NCBI GenBank assembly: GCA_027493525.1 | Contig: JAOSKN010000003.1 | Span: 1,178,001-1,242,000 of the forward strand | DNA length: 64,000 nt | Reading direction: 5' to 3' | Source of the DNA: Planctomycetota bacterium | GTDB taxonomy: Bacteria > Planctomycetota > SZUA-567 > H5-PLA8 | Shown here: positions 1 to 8,069 of the stretch, piece by piece | Layout of the letters: every line of letters begins with the position of its first letter | Numbering within the stretch: the first letter of the stretch is position 1 | Position numbers and translations under genes: made by a program | Notes under the pieces: model-generated | What the model was told of the DNA's origin: nothing | The model's input: the letters and a program-made list of their open reading frames with translations, nothing else | Database searches by the model: none

Positions 1-1412
1 AGGTTGCCGCCGCACACCCAAGCCAAGGGCTTGCCGGTGACCGCTTTCTTCCAAGCCCAGTTGATATGCGCGCGGTAGGGCTCTGGCATAAAAAGATTGT
101 TCTTGATCAAGTTATCCTTGAACTCGAAACGTTTGTGAAATTGGCGGCTGTCCTTCCGGTTTTCCAAGGGCGGTGGATCGAGGAAGCCTTCCATGGCCTT
201 GTCCGAGGGCGTACCCACGCAGCCGTTGTCGTAGCCGTGGAATGTATTGTGATAGATGCGATTGCCCGAGACGAAACCGGCCTCGTGCCCCTCGCCCATC
301 CAGAAGCCCGTGCCGTCCGAGCGCTGGTGCCAGCCTTCCCAGGAGCCGCCCCAGCGAAACCCGATGGCCATCCCGCCGGCGACGCCCTCCGGATAATCGG
401 CATCGGGTTTCTCGAGTTGGGGATTGCTGAAAATGTTGCGTCGAATCAGGCCGTGCTGCCCCGAGTATTGCAGGGCCGACGGCTGAGCGCCGGCATCCGG
501 GCGGAACGGGGTGTACCCGAAGTAGTTCGCCTCGAACAGATTGAAGCGCGCGCTGTCGTAGGCCGCTTCGGGCATGTAGGAAGGATTGTCCGGACCGCGC
601 CGGTCGGGCTTGATGTCGTAGACCTCGACCAGCTTCTCCGCGCGCGCCTTGACGTAGTAGGCATTGGTCAGGTGGTTGCGCCGGATCACGTTATAGCTGC
701 CGCCTCGGATGGCGATCAGCGCGTGCGCCGCGATCTCGAAGGTACAGTACTCCACCACATTCCGGTCGCTCTTCTCCAGGATCAAGCTGTCGAAGCCCGA
801 ATTCCGAAACAGGCAGTCCTCGAAACGGCAGCGTTCGCATTCAATCAGCTTCACGCATCCCTTCCCCGCGTTTCGGCCGTCCTTGAATACGCAGCGCTTG
901 AAGGTCAGGTGCTGGCACTTGCGGGCAAAAACCCAGCCTTCCACCTCCTCGAAGGTCAGGTTCTCGAATGTCAGATACCCTATTTCGCGCAGGACCAGCA
1001 CGCAGCGCGTGGGCGATATCTCGTCCGTCGGGTATCCGGAGTCGCCGCCCAGGACCACCTTCTCGTCCTTGAAGGCCTGGAACCGAATGGGCGCCCCGGG
1101 TTTGCCGGAATGCCGAGGTTGCAAGACGTCGTGCTCCTCGGCGCTCTTCCGCGAGTGGTACACGCCCTCCCGAATCAGCACCGTATCGCCGGAGACGGCG
1201 ACGGCCGCGGCCTTGGAAATGCAGGTGAAGGCGTCGCCGTCCGCTCCCGAGGCGTCGCGCTTGGCGATCGAGTACGTGCCCTTGCAGTCCGCCGCCAGCT
1301 TGCCGTCCACGTACATCGTCGCGGCGCCGGCATCGCATGCGGCGGCCAGCACGGCCAGTGCAAGCCAGCATCCAGAACTTGCTGCACTCGTGCCCTTGGG
1401 TCGGCTTGTCAT
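1..1412 (-). CDS. Secreted right-handed parallel beta-helix protein (C-terminus outside window)
   Basis: The gene runs off the left edge, so the ORF track missed the true frame; I read it directly. The start is ATG at 1412, preceded by a GGAAAGGGCG-type ribosome site. Residues 1-30 form a signal peptide (hydrophobic 'CWLALAVLAAACDAGAA'). A DUF1565-like opening follows ('AFTCISKAAAVAVSGDTVLI', 'REGVYHS'). After that come many short Asn/Gly-rich coils ('FENLTFEEVEGW', 'YNVIRRNHLTNAYY', 'GNRIYHNTFHGYDN') typical of right-handed beta-helices in polysaccharide lyases and related surface proteins. At least 470 residues are visible. It is divergent from an AraC regulator, so a role in regulated polysaccharide breakdown is likely. 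The enzyme activity cannot be assigned. Confidence 0.8.
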   Translation of the reverse strand, partial: MTSRPKGTSAASSGCWLALAVLAAACDAGAATMYVDGKLAADCKGTYSIAKRDASGADGDAFTCISKAAAVAVSGDTVLIREGVYHSRKSAEEHDVLQPRHSGKPGAPIRFQAFKDEKVVLGGDSGYPTDEISPTRCVLVLREIGYLTFENLTFEEVEGWVFARKCQHLTFKRCVFKDGRNAGKGCVKLIECERCRFEDCLFRNSGFDSLILEKSDRNVVEYCTFEIAAHALIAIRGGSYNVIRRNHLTNAYYVKARAEKLVEVYDIKPDRRGPDNPSYMPEAAYDSARFNLFEANYFGYTPFRPDAGAQPSALQYSGQHGLIRRNIFSNPQLEKPDADYPEGVAGGMAIGFRWGGSWEGWHQRSDGTGFWMGEGHEAGFVSGNRIYHNTFHGYDNGCVGTPSDKAMEGFLDPPPLENRKDSRQFHKRFEFKDNLIKNNLFMPEPYRAHINWAWKKAVTGKPLAWVCGGN

Positions 1413-1502
1413 CTTTCGCCCTTTCCATGTAATACGAATTATGCTGCTCCTTGTCGCATACCGGACTTGCCCCTTCAAAGCTTGCAGAGTACATATCTTA
1501 TT

Positions 1503-2381
1503 ATGCAATTCTTGCCGGACGCCACGCTGAAGGCCGCCGTGCACCGCGCCAAGCCCCGCTTGCGCCCCAGCGGCGTCTGGCTCACGCGCGTCTGCCATCC
1601 CACCTGGGTGCTGGATTACTGCGGGCTGGAAGGCGAGTCCTGCCGGATCGAACGAGAGGGCGCGGAAGGGCCGCCGTTTGCCTGGCGCCCCGGCACCTGG
1701 CACCTCTACGCGCCTCACACGCCCTATCGCCTGCGCATGGACCGCACGGACCTGCCCTCGCAGGACCTGTGGCTGCTCTTCGAATTGCGCCAGCCGCCGC
1801 TTGAACTGAAAGCCCGCGATTTCGCGGTGCTCGCCGACCCGGAGGATCAGCTCGGCGCGGACGTGCGCGCGATGGGGCTGCTGCAGGAACGCGGCCTGCC
1901 GGGGAGCGAGTGGACGCTGCACGGCTACCTGCTCTGCGTGCTGGGCCGGATTCTGACGGCGGCGCGCGCCGGGGCCGCCGGCACTCCGGAAGATCCTTGG
2001 CGCGTGCTGGCTCCGGATTCGCTCGAAGCCGACGCCCAGGGCCGGCTGCTGCATCAGGTGGACCGGCACGTGACGCGCGCGCTGAAATCCCCGCCCACGC
2101 TGGAGCAGCTCGCGGCGCTGCTCAACATGTCGGTCTCGTCGCTCGCGCACCGTTTCAAGGCCGAGACCGGCCTGACGGTCGTGCAGCGCATCCGCTGGCT
2201 GCGCGTCCGAGAGGCTCGCCGTCTGCTCGCGCAGCCTTCCGCGACGGTCAAATCGGTGGCGCGAAGCCTCGGCTTTCCCAACGCATTCTACTTCTCGCGC
2301 GTCTTCACCCAGGTGGCGGGCCTCTCGCCGACCCTTTACGCGCGGCGCTTCAAACAGGCGGCCGACCGGAGTATGGAATAG
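1503..2381 (+). CDS. AraC/XylS-family transcriptional regulator
   Basis: This 292-residue protein starts at ATG 1503 (MQFLPDATLK); the longer ORF from 66 is antisense read-through of the beta-helix gene. The N-terminal half (about 30-110) is a cupin-like ligand domain ('WRPGTWHLYAPHTPYRLR'). The C-terminal ~100 residues carry the two helix-turn-helix motifs of AraC proteins ('TLEQLAALLNMSVSSLAHRF' and 'TVKSVARSLGFPNAFYFSRV'). It is transcribed away from the beta-helix gene across a ~90-bp divergent AT-rich region and probably regulates it. The inducer is unknown. Confidence 0.88.
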   Translation: MQFLPDATLKAAVHRAKPRLRPSGVWLTRVCHPTWVLDYCGLEGESCRIEREGAEGPPFAWRPGTWHLYAPHTPYRLRMDRTDLPSQDLWLLFELRQPPLELKARDFAVLADPEDQLGADVRAMGLLQERGLPGSEWTLHGYLLCVLGRILTAARAGAAGTPEDPWRVLAPDSLEADAQGRLLHQVDRHVTRALKSPPTLEQLAALLNMSVSSLAHRFKAETGLTVVQRIRWLRVREARRLLAQPSATVKSVARSLGFPNAFYFSRVFTQVAGLSPTLYARRFKQAADRSME

Positions 2382-2411
2382 CCTGCGTTGCGGTCGAACG
2401 CCGTCATGAGC

Positions 2412-2581
2412 CTCAGTACCGCGCCGCGGAAGTAACTGGCCCAATGCGCCGGGCATTTTGTCCCGGATCGAGGCGCGCCGAGGGAGCATATCGGGACGAA
2501 GATCTGAGACCGAGACGCAACGAAGAGCCGGGGCAAAAGGCCCCAGCATTGGGTCAGGAACTTCCGCGGCGCGGTACTCAG
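2412..2581. repeat. 160-bp MITE-like inverted-repeat element, copy 1, with CTCAG target duplication
   Basis: The element is 2417-2576, flanked by CTCAG at 2412-2416 and 2577-2581. The ends TACCGCGCCGCGGAAGT and ACTTCCGCGGCGCGGTA are exact inverted repeats, and the arms continue inward to about 50 bp (CTGGCCCAATGC against GCATTGGGTCAG). A second 160-bp copy lies at 20965-21124 with its own CTAAG duplication. This copy sits exactly at the 3' end of the dioxygenase gene, whose TGA stop lies in the duplicated CTGAG. It encodes no transposase, so it would move in trans or be a fossil. Confidence 0.85.
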
Positions 2582-3414
2582 GGCTTCGGCCAGAGCATCG
2601 GGAACTGCGGGCCGCGCCACGACTCTCCAGGTTGCGGGTACTCCGCGCAGCGCTTCATCCACGTTTCGTTGGGGTGCCCGCGCGGATGCAGGCGATACGT
2701 GCAGGCGCTCGAGATCGCGTGCGAGACCAGGCCCTTGCGCCAGCGCGGGCTGTGGTTCATGCCGCTCCCGTGCAGGGTCTTGCCGTGATGAAAGCTCACC
2801 TCGCCGGCCTTCAGCAGCGCGGGGACCTCCCGCAGCCCCAGTTCCTCCGGCAGATCCGGCTTCTCCTCGTTATTCCCGCTGATGTGCCTGGGCAATTCGA
2901 AGAGGCCGAGCCGGTGGCTGCCGGCCATGAAAACCATCGGCCCCTGGTCGGCCGTCACGTCGTCGAGCGCGATCCAGCAGGTGACCGTCTCGCACTCGGC
3001 GACGACCTGCCAGTAGGCCCAGTCCTGGTGCCAGGTGACGACGTGCCCGCCGCCGGGCGGCTTGTAGGCGATCTGGTCGTGCCAGAGCCGGATACCCGGC
3101 GCGCCGAGCAACTGCGCGCAGATCCGCCCCAGCCGTTCGCTCGTGACGCAGGCCTCGATCGTGCGGTCGGCTTTCCACGCGTTGTCGAACTTGCGCACCG
3201 CCAGAGGGTGGCTCGCCTGCCGCCAGTAACTGCCGTCCGGCGGGGAGCCGGTCTCGTGCCGCCCGTCGATGACGCCCTCGCAGGCCGCGCGCAGGACCTC
3301 GAGTTCCGCGTCGTCGAAGAGCTTGCCGTGGACATGGAAGCCATCCTTCTTCCAGGCGGCGAGTTCTGCGGGGCTCAGTTCGGTCGAGGCGAGCGTCTCG
3401 GCGGCGGCGGGCAT
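2578..3414 (-). CDS. Phytanoyl-CoA dioxygenase (PhyH)-family Fe(II)/2-oxoglutarate oxygenase
   Basis: This 278-residue protein is the usual length for bacterial PhyH proteins. The iron-binding triad is visible: 'TWHQDWAYW' supplies H and D of HxD, and 'EVSFHHGKTLHGSG' supplies the distal His. 'NHSPRWRKG' supplies the Arg expected to bind 2-oxoglutarate. There is no signal peptide, so it is cytoplasmic. Family members hydroxylate a wide range of small molecules, so the substrate cannot be stated. It is divergent from the AraC gene at 3540, the probable regulator. The stop codon lies inside the target duplication of the 160-bp palindromic element, so the C-terminus is probably unchanged by that insertion. 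Confidence 0.9.
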   Translation of the reverse strand: MPAAAETLASTELSPAELAAWKKDGFHVHGKLFDDAELEVLRAACEGVIDGRHETGSPPDGSYWRQASHPLAVRKFDNAWKADRTIEACVTSERLGRICAQLLGAPGIRLWHDQIAYKPPGGGHVVTWHQDWAYWQVVAECETVTCWIALDDVTADQGPMVFMAGSHRLGLFELPRHISGNNEEKPDLPEELGLREVPALLKAGEVSFHHGKTLHGSGMNHSPRWRKGLVSHAISSACTYRLHPRGHPNETWMKRCAEYPQPGESWRGPQFPMLWPKP

Positions 3415-3539
3415 GGCGAGGTCTCCGGGGTCCAGGCGACGATTGCATCCCGAGCGGTTCGCCGGAAGATTACGCCCTGCGGGCGCCGGCCCGCGTTCAG
3501 GATCCTTCGATCGGCGTTCGAGATTCCGGGATCGCCGCC

Positions 3540-4502
3540 ATGCGCCGTCACTTCGGACCCGCCCTGCCCCAAGCCGCGCATCTTCACGCGCTGGAGCAGC
3601 CGCTGCAGGAATTCCCGGCGCTCACCCATGTCCACGAGGCCATCTGCGCGCCCGCGCACCAGCTCCTCCCGCATACGCACGAGAGCTTCGAGATCTGCTA
3701 CATCCACGCCGGGCGCGGGACCTGGTTCGCCGGCGGGCGCGAGTGGGACCTGAAGCCCGGCGACCTCTACATCACCAAGCCCGGCGAGGTCCACGGCGGG
3801 CGCACCGATCCGCGCGACCCCTATCACCTGTACGTGGTGGGGCTCGACCCGAGCGCGCTGCCGCCGATGGGACCGCGCGCCCTCGACGCGCCCGCCCGCG
3901 ACGTGGCGCAGGCCGTGGACGAGGCCGCGGCGCTGGAACGCGGCTGGGCCGCGCTGGACCAGCGCGTGATCCCCGGCGCGCAGGGCATCGAACGGATCTA
4001 CCGGCGGCTGCTGGCGGAACTGGACCCGCCCGCCCCCGCCGAGCCGGCCGCGCGCGCCCTGCGGCTGCTGATGACCCAGGCCTTGCTCGTGGAATTGCTG
4101 GTGGGCGTCGCGCGCCTCTACGCGGCGAAACAAGGCCCCGCGGAACCCAGGCCCCTCGCGGCCGGCGCCCGCCCGCTCGACGACCGCTTCCGCGAGCTGA
4201 CGCTCTGGCTGAGCACCCGCCTCGCCGACCCGCCTTCGCTCTCCGAGATGGCCGCGCGCGCCGGGCTTTCTCCCGCCCACTTCGCCGTCCGCTTCAAGCA
4301 GCAGACCGACCGCACGCCGCTGGAGTACCTCACCGCCGCGCGCATCGGCGAGGCCGCCCGGCGCCTGCGCCGCGCGCCGGACCTCGACGTCGGCGCCGTC
4401 GCGCTGGAACTGGGCTTCTCCAGCGCGCAGTACTTCAGCGTGGTCTTCAAGAAGCACATGGGCATGACGCCGAGCGAGTTTCGCGAGCAGGCCGGAATTT
4501 GA
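3540..4502 (+). CDS. AraC-family regulator with cupin sensor domain
   Basis: This 320-residue protein has an N-terminal cupin ('LLPHTHESFEICYIHAGRG', 'LKPGDLYITKPGEVHGG') with the His-rich strands that bind ligand or metal. The C-terminal AraC domain carries 'SLSEMAARAGLSPAHFAVRF' and 'DVGAVALELGFSSAQYFSVV'. It lies divergently 125 bp from the PhyH dioxygenase gene and convergently 7 bp from the beta-propeller gene. The most economical reading is that it controls the dioxygenase. The start at 3540 has only a weak ribosome site. Confidence 0.9.
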   Translation: MRRHFGPALPQAAHLHALEQPLQEFPALTHVHEAICAPAHQLLPHTHESFEICYIHAGRGTWFAGGREWDLKPGDLYITKPGEVHGGRTDPRDPYHLYVVGLDPSALPPMGPRALDAPARDVAQAVDEAAALERGWAALDQRVIPGAQGIERIYRRLLAELDPPAPAEPAARALRLLMTQALLVELLVGVARLYAAKQGPAEPRPLAAGARPLDDRFRELTLWLSTRLADPPSLSEMAARAGLSPAHFAVRFKQQTDRTPLEYLTAARIGEAARRLRRAPDLDVGAVALELGFSSAQYFSVVFKKHMGMTPSEFREQAGI

Positions 4503-4509
4503 GACGCGC

Positions 4510-6207
4510 CTACGGCGCGCGCAGGTCGTAGCAGGCCACCGTGTCCTTGCAGCGCAGGTACAGCCTGCCGGCGGCGATCGAAGGCGAACTGTAAGGATTG
4601 AACGCCTTCCCGCTCAGCCGCCCCAGTTCCTCGTATTTCTCCGGCGTAGCACGGTACATGATGCAGATGCGCGGCTTTTCCTTCGCCTCGGATCCGACGT
4701 CCGGGGCGAAGGCGATGAGCTTCCCGTCCGCGAGGATCGGCGAGCCGGTCTCGTGTTTCTGCATCTCCTCGATCCACTTCGTCTCCCCCGTCTTCAGGTC
4801 GTGGCAGTGCGCGCCCGAGGTCCGGTATCCTCCGCCCAGGGAGTAGACGTAGCCGTCGTGGACGACCACGCTGCCGCCGCGTTCGTCGTAGCGTTCCTTG
4901 CTGACCCAGGCGCGGGCGCCCTGGTCCAGGCCGAGCCGGATCGCCGCGATGTTACCCTTGTTGAACAGCACCGCCAGATTCCCGTCGATCGCCGGCGAGG
5001 TGTAGGCATCGAAGACGCCTTGGTCGCATTGCCAGAGCACGCTCCCGTCCCGCGCGTTCACCCCGGCCACCGCCGTATACCGGCGGCCCTCGGGGTACGT
5101 GCCCACGATCAGGACGAGGTTGCCGCCCTGTTCCCAGGGCGTGGCGGAGCCGAACCCGTTCCGCACCTGCTCCTGCTTCCAGCGCACCGCGCCGGTCTGC
5201 GCGTCGTACGCCACCAGGCCGTTCTTGTAGCCGATGACGACGAGGCCCTGCAGCACCAGCGGCGACGAGTTGGTGAAGTTCGTGGCGGCCTTCCAGAGCT
5301 CCTTGCCGTCCTCGGCCGCAACGCAGTACGTGCCCGCGCTCCCCGCGACGTAGACCTTGCCGTCCGCGACGGCAGGCGTCCCGGAGGCCGGAAAGTGGTA
5401 CTGCCCGTCGGTCTGCCCGCCCGGGAACTCGGTCCGCCAGAGCTGCTTGCCGGTCTTCGCGTCCAGGCAGAAGATCAGATCGGCGATCCGTTCGCCCGTG
5501 GCATCGACCTTGTCGATGATCCGCGCGCCTTCCGCATGCGGGTTCAGGCTGACCTGGGCCTCCCGCGCCAGTTCCTGCACCGAGCCGAAGGGCTTGTCGC
5601 GTACCGCCGCCAATTGCCCCAGCAGCTTCCAACTTAGCAATTGATTGACGCCGGCCCCCTTGCCCAAGGCGTCGCCCTTGAGATGCCGCGCCACGAAGTC
5701 CGCGTGCGCCTTGGCCTCGGACGGGTCCAAGGCGGCCAGAAAATTCTTGAGATACGCCTCCTGCTCGGCCTCCGAGACCGGCCGCTTGCTCCGCGCCTCG
5801 CGGACCTTATTGGAAAGCTCTTCCGTGACCCCCTCGCCCCAGCCCCACCGTTCGAGCATCCCGGTGGTCACGCTCACGTTGCCCGTTTTGAACTGGCAGT
5901 GCGCGAAGTAGTAGGCGCGCTCGCCAACCACGCTGACGCTTCCGCAGCCGCCGACGATCGAGTTGTTGCTGTAGCCGCCCTTGGCCAGGCCGGGGAACTT
6001 CTCGCTCTCCCAGAGCAGCTTCGGCCCTTCCTCCGGCCAGCGCTCCAGCAGCTTCGGGCCGGGCGAGGCGATCCCGCTGCGCCGAGGCCCGCGCCACTGC
6101 GGCCAATCCCCGCCCCCGGCGTCCTGCGAGGCCCGAGATCGATCCGTAACCCCAATAGAAATAATAAGTAGTGCGATCAGAGCCAACCGGTCGCGGGTCT
6201 CAGGCAT
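4510..6207 (-). CDS. Secreted PQQ-like beta-propeller repeat protein
   Basis: The start is ATG 6207 (MPETRDRLAL), chosen because GGAGGAG lies 6 nt upstream; the longer ORF to 7203 is antisense to the GntR gene. The 565-residue protein has a signal peptide, then 'GGDWPQWRGPRRSGIASPG', the typical opening of bacterial PQQ_2 propellers. Blade motifs follow ('GKVYVAGSAGTYCVAAEDGK', 'GLVAYDAQTGAVRWK', 'GSVLWQCDQGVFDAYTSPAI'). An insert around residues 90-200 is atypical and helical. Such proteins are often periplasmic scaffolds or dehydrogenase-like. No catalytic calcium or PQQ site can be confirmed. It is divergent from the GntR/LacI-type regulator. Confidence 0.85.
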   Translation of the reverse strand: MPETRDRLALIALLIISIGVTDRSRASQDAGGGDWPQWRGPRRSGIASPGPKLLERWPEEGPKLLWESEKFPGLAKGGYSNNSIVGGCGSVSVVGERAYYFAHCQFKTGNVSVTTGMLERWGWGEGVTEELSNKVREARSKRPVSEAEQEAYLKNFLAALDPSEAKAHADFVARHLKGDALGKGAGVNQLLSWKLLGQLAAVRDKPFGSVQELAREAQVSLNPHAEGARIIDKVDATGERIADLIFCLDAKTGKQLWRTEFPGGQTDGQYHFPASGTPAVADGKVYVAGSAGTYCVAAEDGKELWKAATNFTNSSPLVLQGLVVIGYKNGLVAYDAQTGAVRWKQEQVRNGFGSATPWEQGGNLVLIVGTYPEGRRYTAVAGVNARDGSVLWQCDQGVFDAYTSPAIDGNLAVLFNKGNIAAIRLGLDQGARAWVSKERYDERGGSVVVHDGYVYSLGGGYRTSGAHCHDLKTGETKWIEEMQKHETGSPILADGKLIAFAPDVGSEAKEKPRICIMYRATPEKYEELGRLSGKAFNPYSSPSIAAGRLYLRCKDTVACYDLRAP

Positions 6208-6247
6208 CGTCGCTCCTCCAACGGTCCGCTCCCACATACACCAAAAC

Positions 6248-6280
6248 ATGCATGTAATAAATAAAAACTTGCATGTAATA
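6248..6280. promoter_or_regulatory. Candidate operator: two direct GCATGTAATA repeats 21 bp apart
   Basis: In the AT-rich divergent region between the beta-propeller gene and the GntR gene, GCATGTAATA occurs at 6250-6259 and 6271-6280, exactly two helical turns apart. The first copy overlaps the self-complementary ACATGCATGT. Position and symmetry fit a binding site for the adjacent regulator controlling both directions. Confidence 0.45.
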
Positions 6281-6327
6281 TGGAATGCTTTAGAACGATA
6301 CCTGCTTGCGCATCCAGGGAGCCAGTC

Positions 6328-7533
6328 ATGCCTCGCGCCGCGGCGTTGCCCAAATACGAGAAGGTCCGCGAGAAGCTCCGCGCCCGGATCCTGGACGGCC
6401 AGTACGCGCCGGGGATGCGCCTGCCCACCGAGATCGAACTCTTCCGCGAGTTCCGCGCCAGCGACTCCACCGTGGTCCGCGCCCTGAACGACCTCGCGCG
6501 CGAGGGGCTGATCGTCCGCCGGCGCGGGAGCGGGACCTTCGTGGCCGAACAGGCCAACCCGCCGCTCCTCCCCGGCCGGCGCCTGAAACTCGGCATCCTC
6601 TGGTATCACTCGGTCCGCGCGAGCCTCTTCGGCGGCCTGTGCCACGAACTCTCGAGAGGCGCCTTGGATGCCTGGGGCCTGGGGTCGCTCGAACCCGAAT
6701 TCGAAGAAAACCGCGCCGGGACCTACACCCGCGCCGCCTGGCGCCAGCAGGCGCGGAACCTGGTCGTGGAATGCCTGGGCAACGAGTGGGGCGGCCAGTC
6801 GCGCGCGCCCGCGCTGAAGGTCGTGCGCGACGCCGGGTACGACGGCCTCATGACCTTGGGCATCATCGAGGAGGCCTGGCTCGGGGAACTCCTGAACCTG
6901 GGCCTGCCCGCGGTGATCGTGGACTGTCCATCGCAGCGGCTGGGGCGCCGCGCCGACCTCGTCTATGCCGACCCGCAGATCGGTTACCGCGACGCGGTGG
7001 ACGCCTTCGTCGCGCGCGGCCTGACGCGGATCCATTTCGTCACCGCGTACGTCTGGGACCCGCACAAGAAGATAAACGATCCCAGCCGGAAGAGCGGTTT
7101 CCGCTACGGCAAGCGGACCGATCCGGATTCCTTTCTCCGCCTGAGCACCTTCCGGCAGGCGATGGACGCGCACCGCCTCGAGGTCCAGGACGCGCACATC
7201 CACAGGTTCGACGGCGCTGCGGCGCCGGAACTGGCCGCCCGCCTCGCCGCGCTACCCGAGCTTGAACGCCCGCAGGCGCTCGTTTGCCATGGCCTGGATC
7301 ACGCCAACGCGCTGGTCGCCGCCTGCGCCGCGCAGGGCCTGCATCTGGAAGCGGCGGGCGCCACCGACCGCCGCGTTGCGGGGCCGGCGGTGAACATCCT
7401 TCTGAATACCCGCGAGATGGGCTCGGTCGCGGGCGAACTGCTCCTGCGCCGCCTGAAGCAGCCGGATCGCCCCTACCTGAACGTGGGGATTCAAATGGAC
7501 TGCCTGCCCAGTCCGGCCGCCGTCAACGGCTGA
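6328..7533 (+). CDS. GntR-family winged-helix regulator with LacI-type sensor domain
   Basis: The start is ATG 6328 (MPRAAALPKYEK) after AGGGAG; 401 residues. Residues 1-75 are a GntR wHTH ('ILDGQYAPGMRLPTEIEL', 'STVVRALNDLAREGLIVRR', 'GSGTFV'). Residues ~90-400 resemble the periplasmic-binding-protein-like sensor of LacI proteins ('LKLGILWYHSVRASLFGG', 'VYADPQIGYRDAVDAFVARG', a 'NILLNTREMGSVAGELLLRR' terminus). Such chimeras are frequent in Lentisphaerae and planctomycetes and usually sense sugars. It is divergent from the beta-propeller gene and probably regulates it and itself through the repeats at 6250-6280. Confidence 0.88.
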   Translation: MPRAAALPKYEKVREKLRARILDGQYAPGMRLPTEIELFREFRASDSTVVRALNDLAREGLIVRRRGSGTFVAEQANPPLLPGRRLKLGILWYHSVRASLFGGLCHELSRGALDAWGLGSLEPEFEENRAGTYTRAAWRQQARNLVVECLGNEWGGQSRAPALKVVRDAGYDGLMTLGIIEEAWLGELLNLGLPAVIVDCPSQRLGRRADLVYADPQIGYRDAVDAFVARGLTRIHFVTAYVWDPHKKINDPSRKSGFRYGKRTDPDSFLRLSTFRQAMDAHRLEVQDAHIHRFDGAAAPELAARLAALPELERPQALVCHGLDHANALVAACAAQGLHLEAAGATDRRVAGPAVNILLNTREMGSVAGELLLRRLKQPDRPYLNVGIQMDCLPSPAAVNG

Positions 7534-7548
7534 CCGGACGGGAGGGTT

Positions 7549-7857
7549 TCACGCCCGCGCGCTCAGGGTCTTCGTCTCCAGCGCGTTCAGCGAGCCGCGC
7601 AGGTGGACCACGACCAGGCGCAGGAACTCGCGCACGTCCTCTTCGGGCGGATCGCAGGCCAGCGGCAGCGTGTGCCGGATCTCGCAGCTCGGCTGCCGCA
7701 GTTCCTTCTCGATTTTCTCGATCAGCGCGTCCAACTCCCGCACCGACTTCTGCATCAGCAGCAGCCGCGCCACGCGCGGCGCGTCCTTCTGCGGGCGCAG
7801 GGAGTAGATCACCGGAAAAAGCACGGTGCTGAAACTGGTCAAGTCGCAGAGTTCCAT
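7549..7857 (-). CDS. Small hypothetical protein, possible coiled coil
   Basis: This 102-residue ORF starts at ATG 7857 and is convergent with the GntR gene (16-bp gap). The centre is a helical, charged stretch ('LLLMQKSVRELDALIEKIEK') that looks like a coiled coil. There is no signal peptide and no recognised domain. I prefer this frame because its amino-acid composition is balanced, unlike the Arg/Ala-rich overlapping frames. Confidence 0.5.
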   Translation of the reverse strand: MELCDLTSFSTVLFPVIYSLRPQKDAPRVARLLLMQKSVRELDALIEKIEKELRQPSCEIRHTLPLACDPPEEDVREFLRLVVVHLRGSLNALETKTLSARA

Positions 7858-8069
7858 GGTGAATCCGCCTTTCTCCGCCCATCACTTGGTGCATATTTCG
7901 CGTACCCGCGTTTACCGAACTCGCCCGTTTACCCGAGCGCCTCCATCGCACTGGGCCTATGTCGCCAACAGGCCTCGACATTCCGCCAGGTAGACGTCCG
8001 CGTTTCAGCCCGCTTCAAACCCTTGCGCAGTCTTGGCGCGCACGTGCGCATCGGATAACTTGCTATCGA

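Noticed and set aside
66-1502. N-terminal extension of the AraC ORF (66..2381)
   Set aside because: This part is antisense to the beta-helix gene, and the AraC domain structure starts at 1503.
6208-7203. Extension of the beta-propeller ORF through the GntR gene
   Set aside because: A signal peptide and GGAGGAG mark the start at 6207; the extension is antisense to the GntR regulator.
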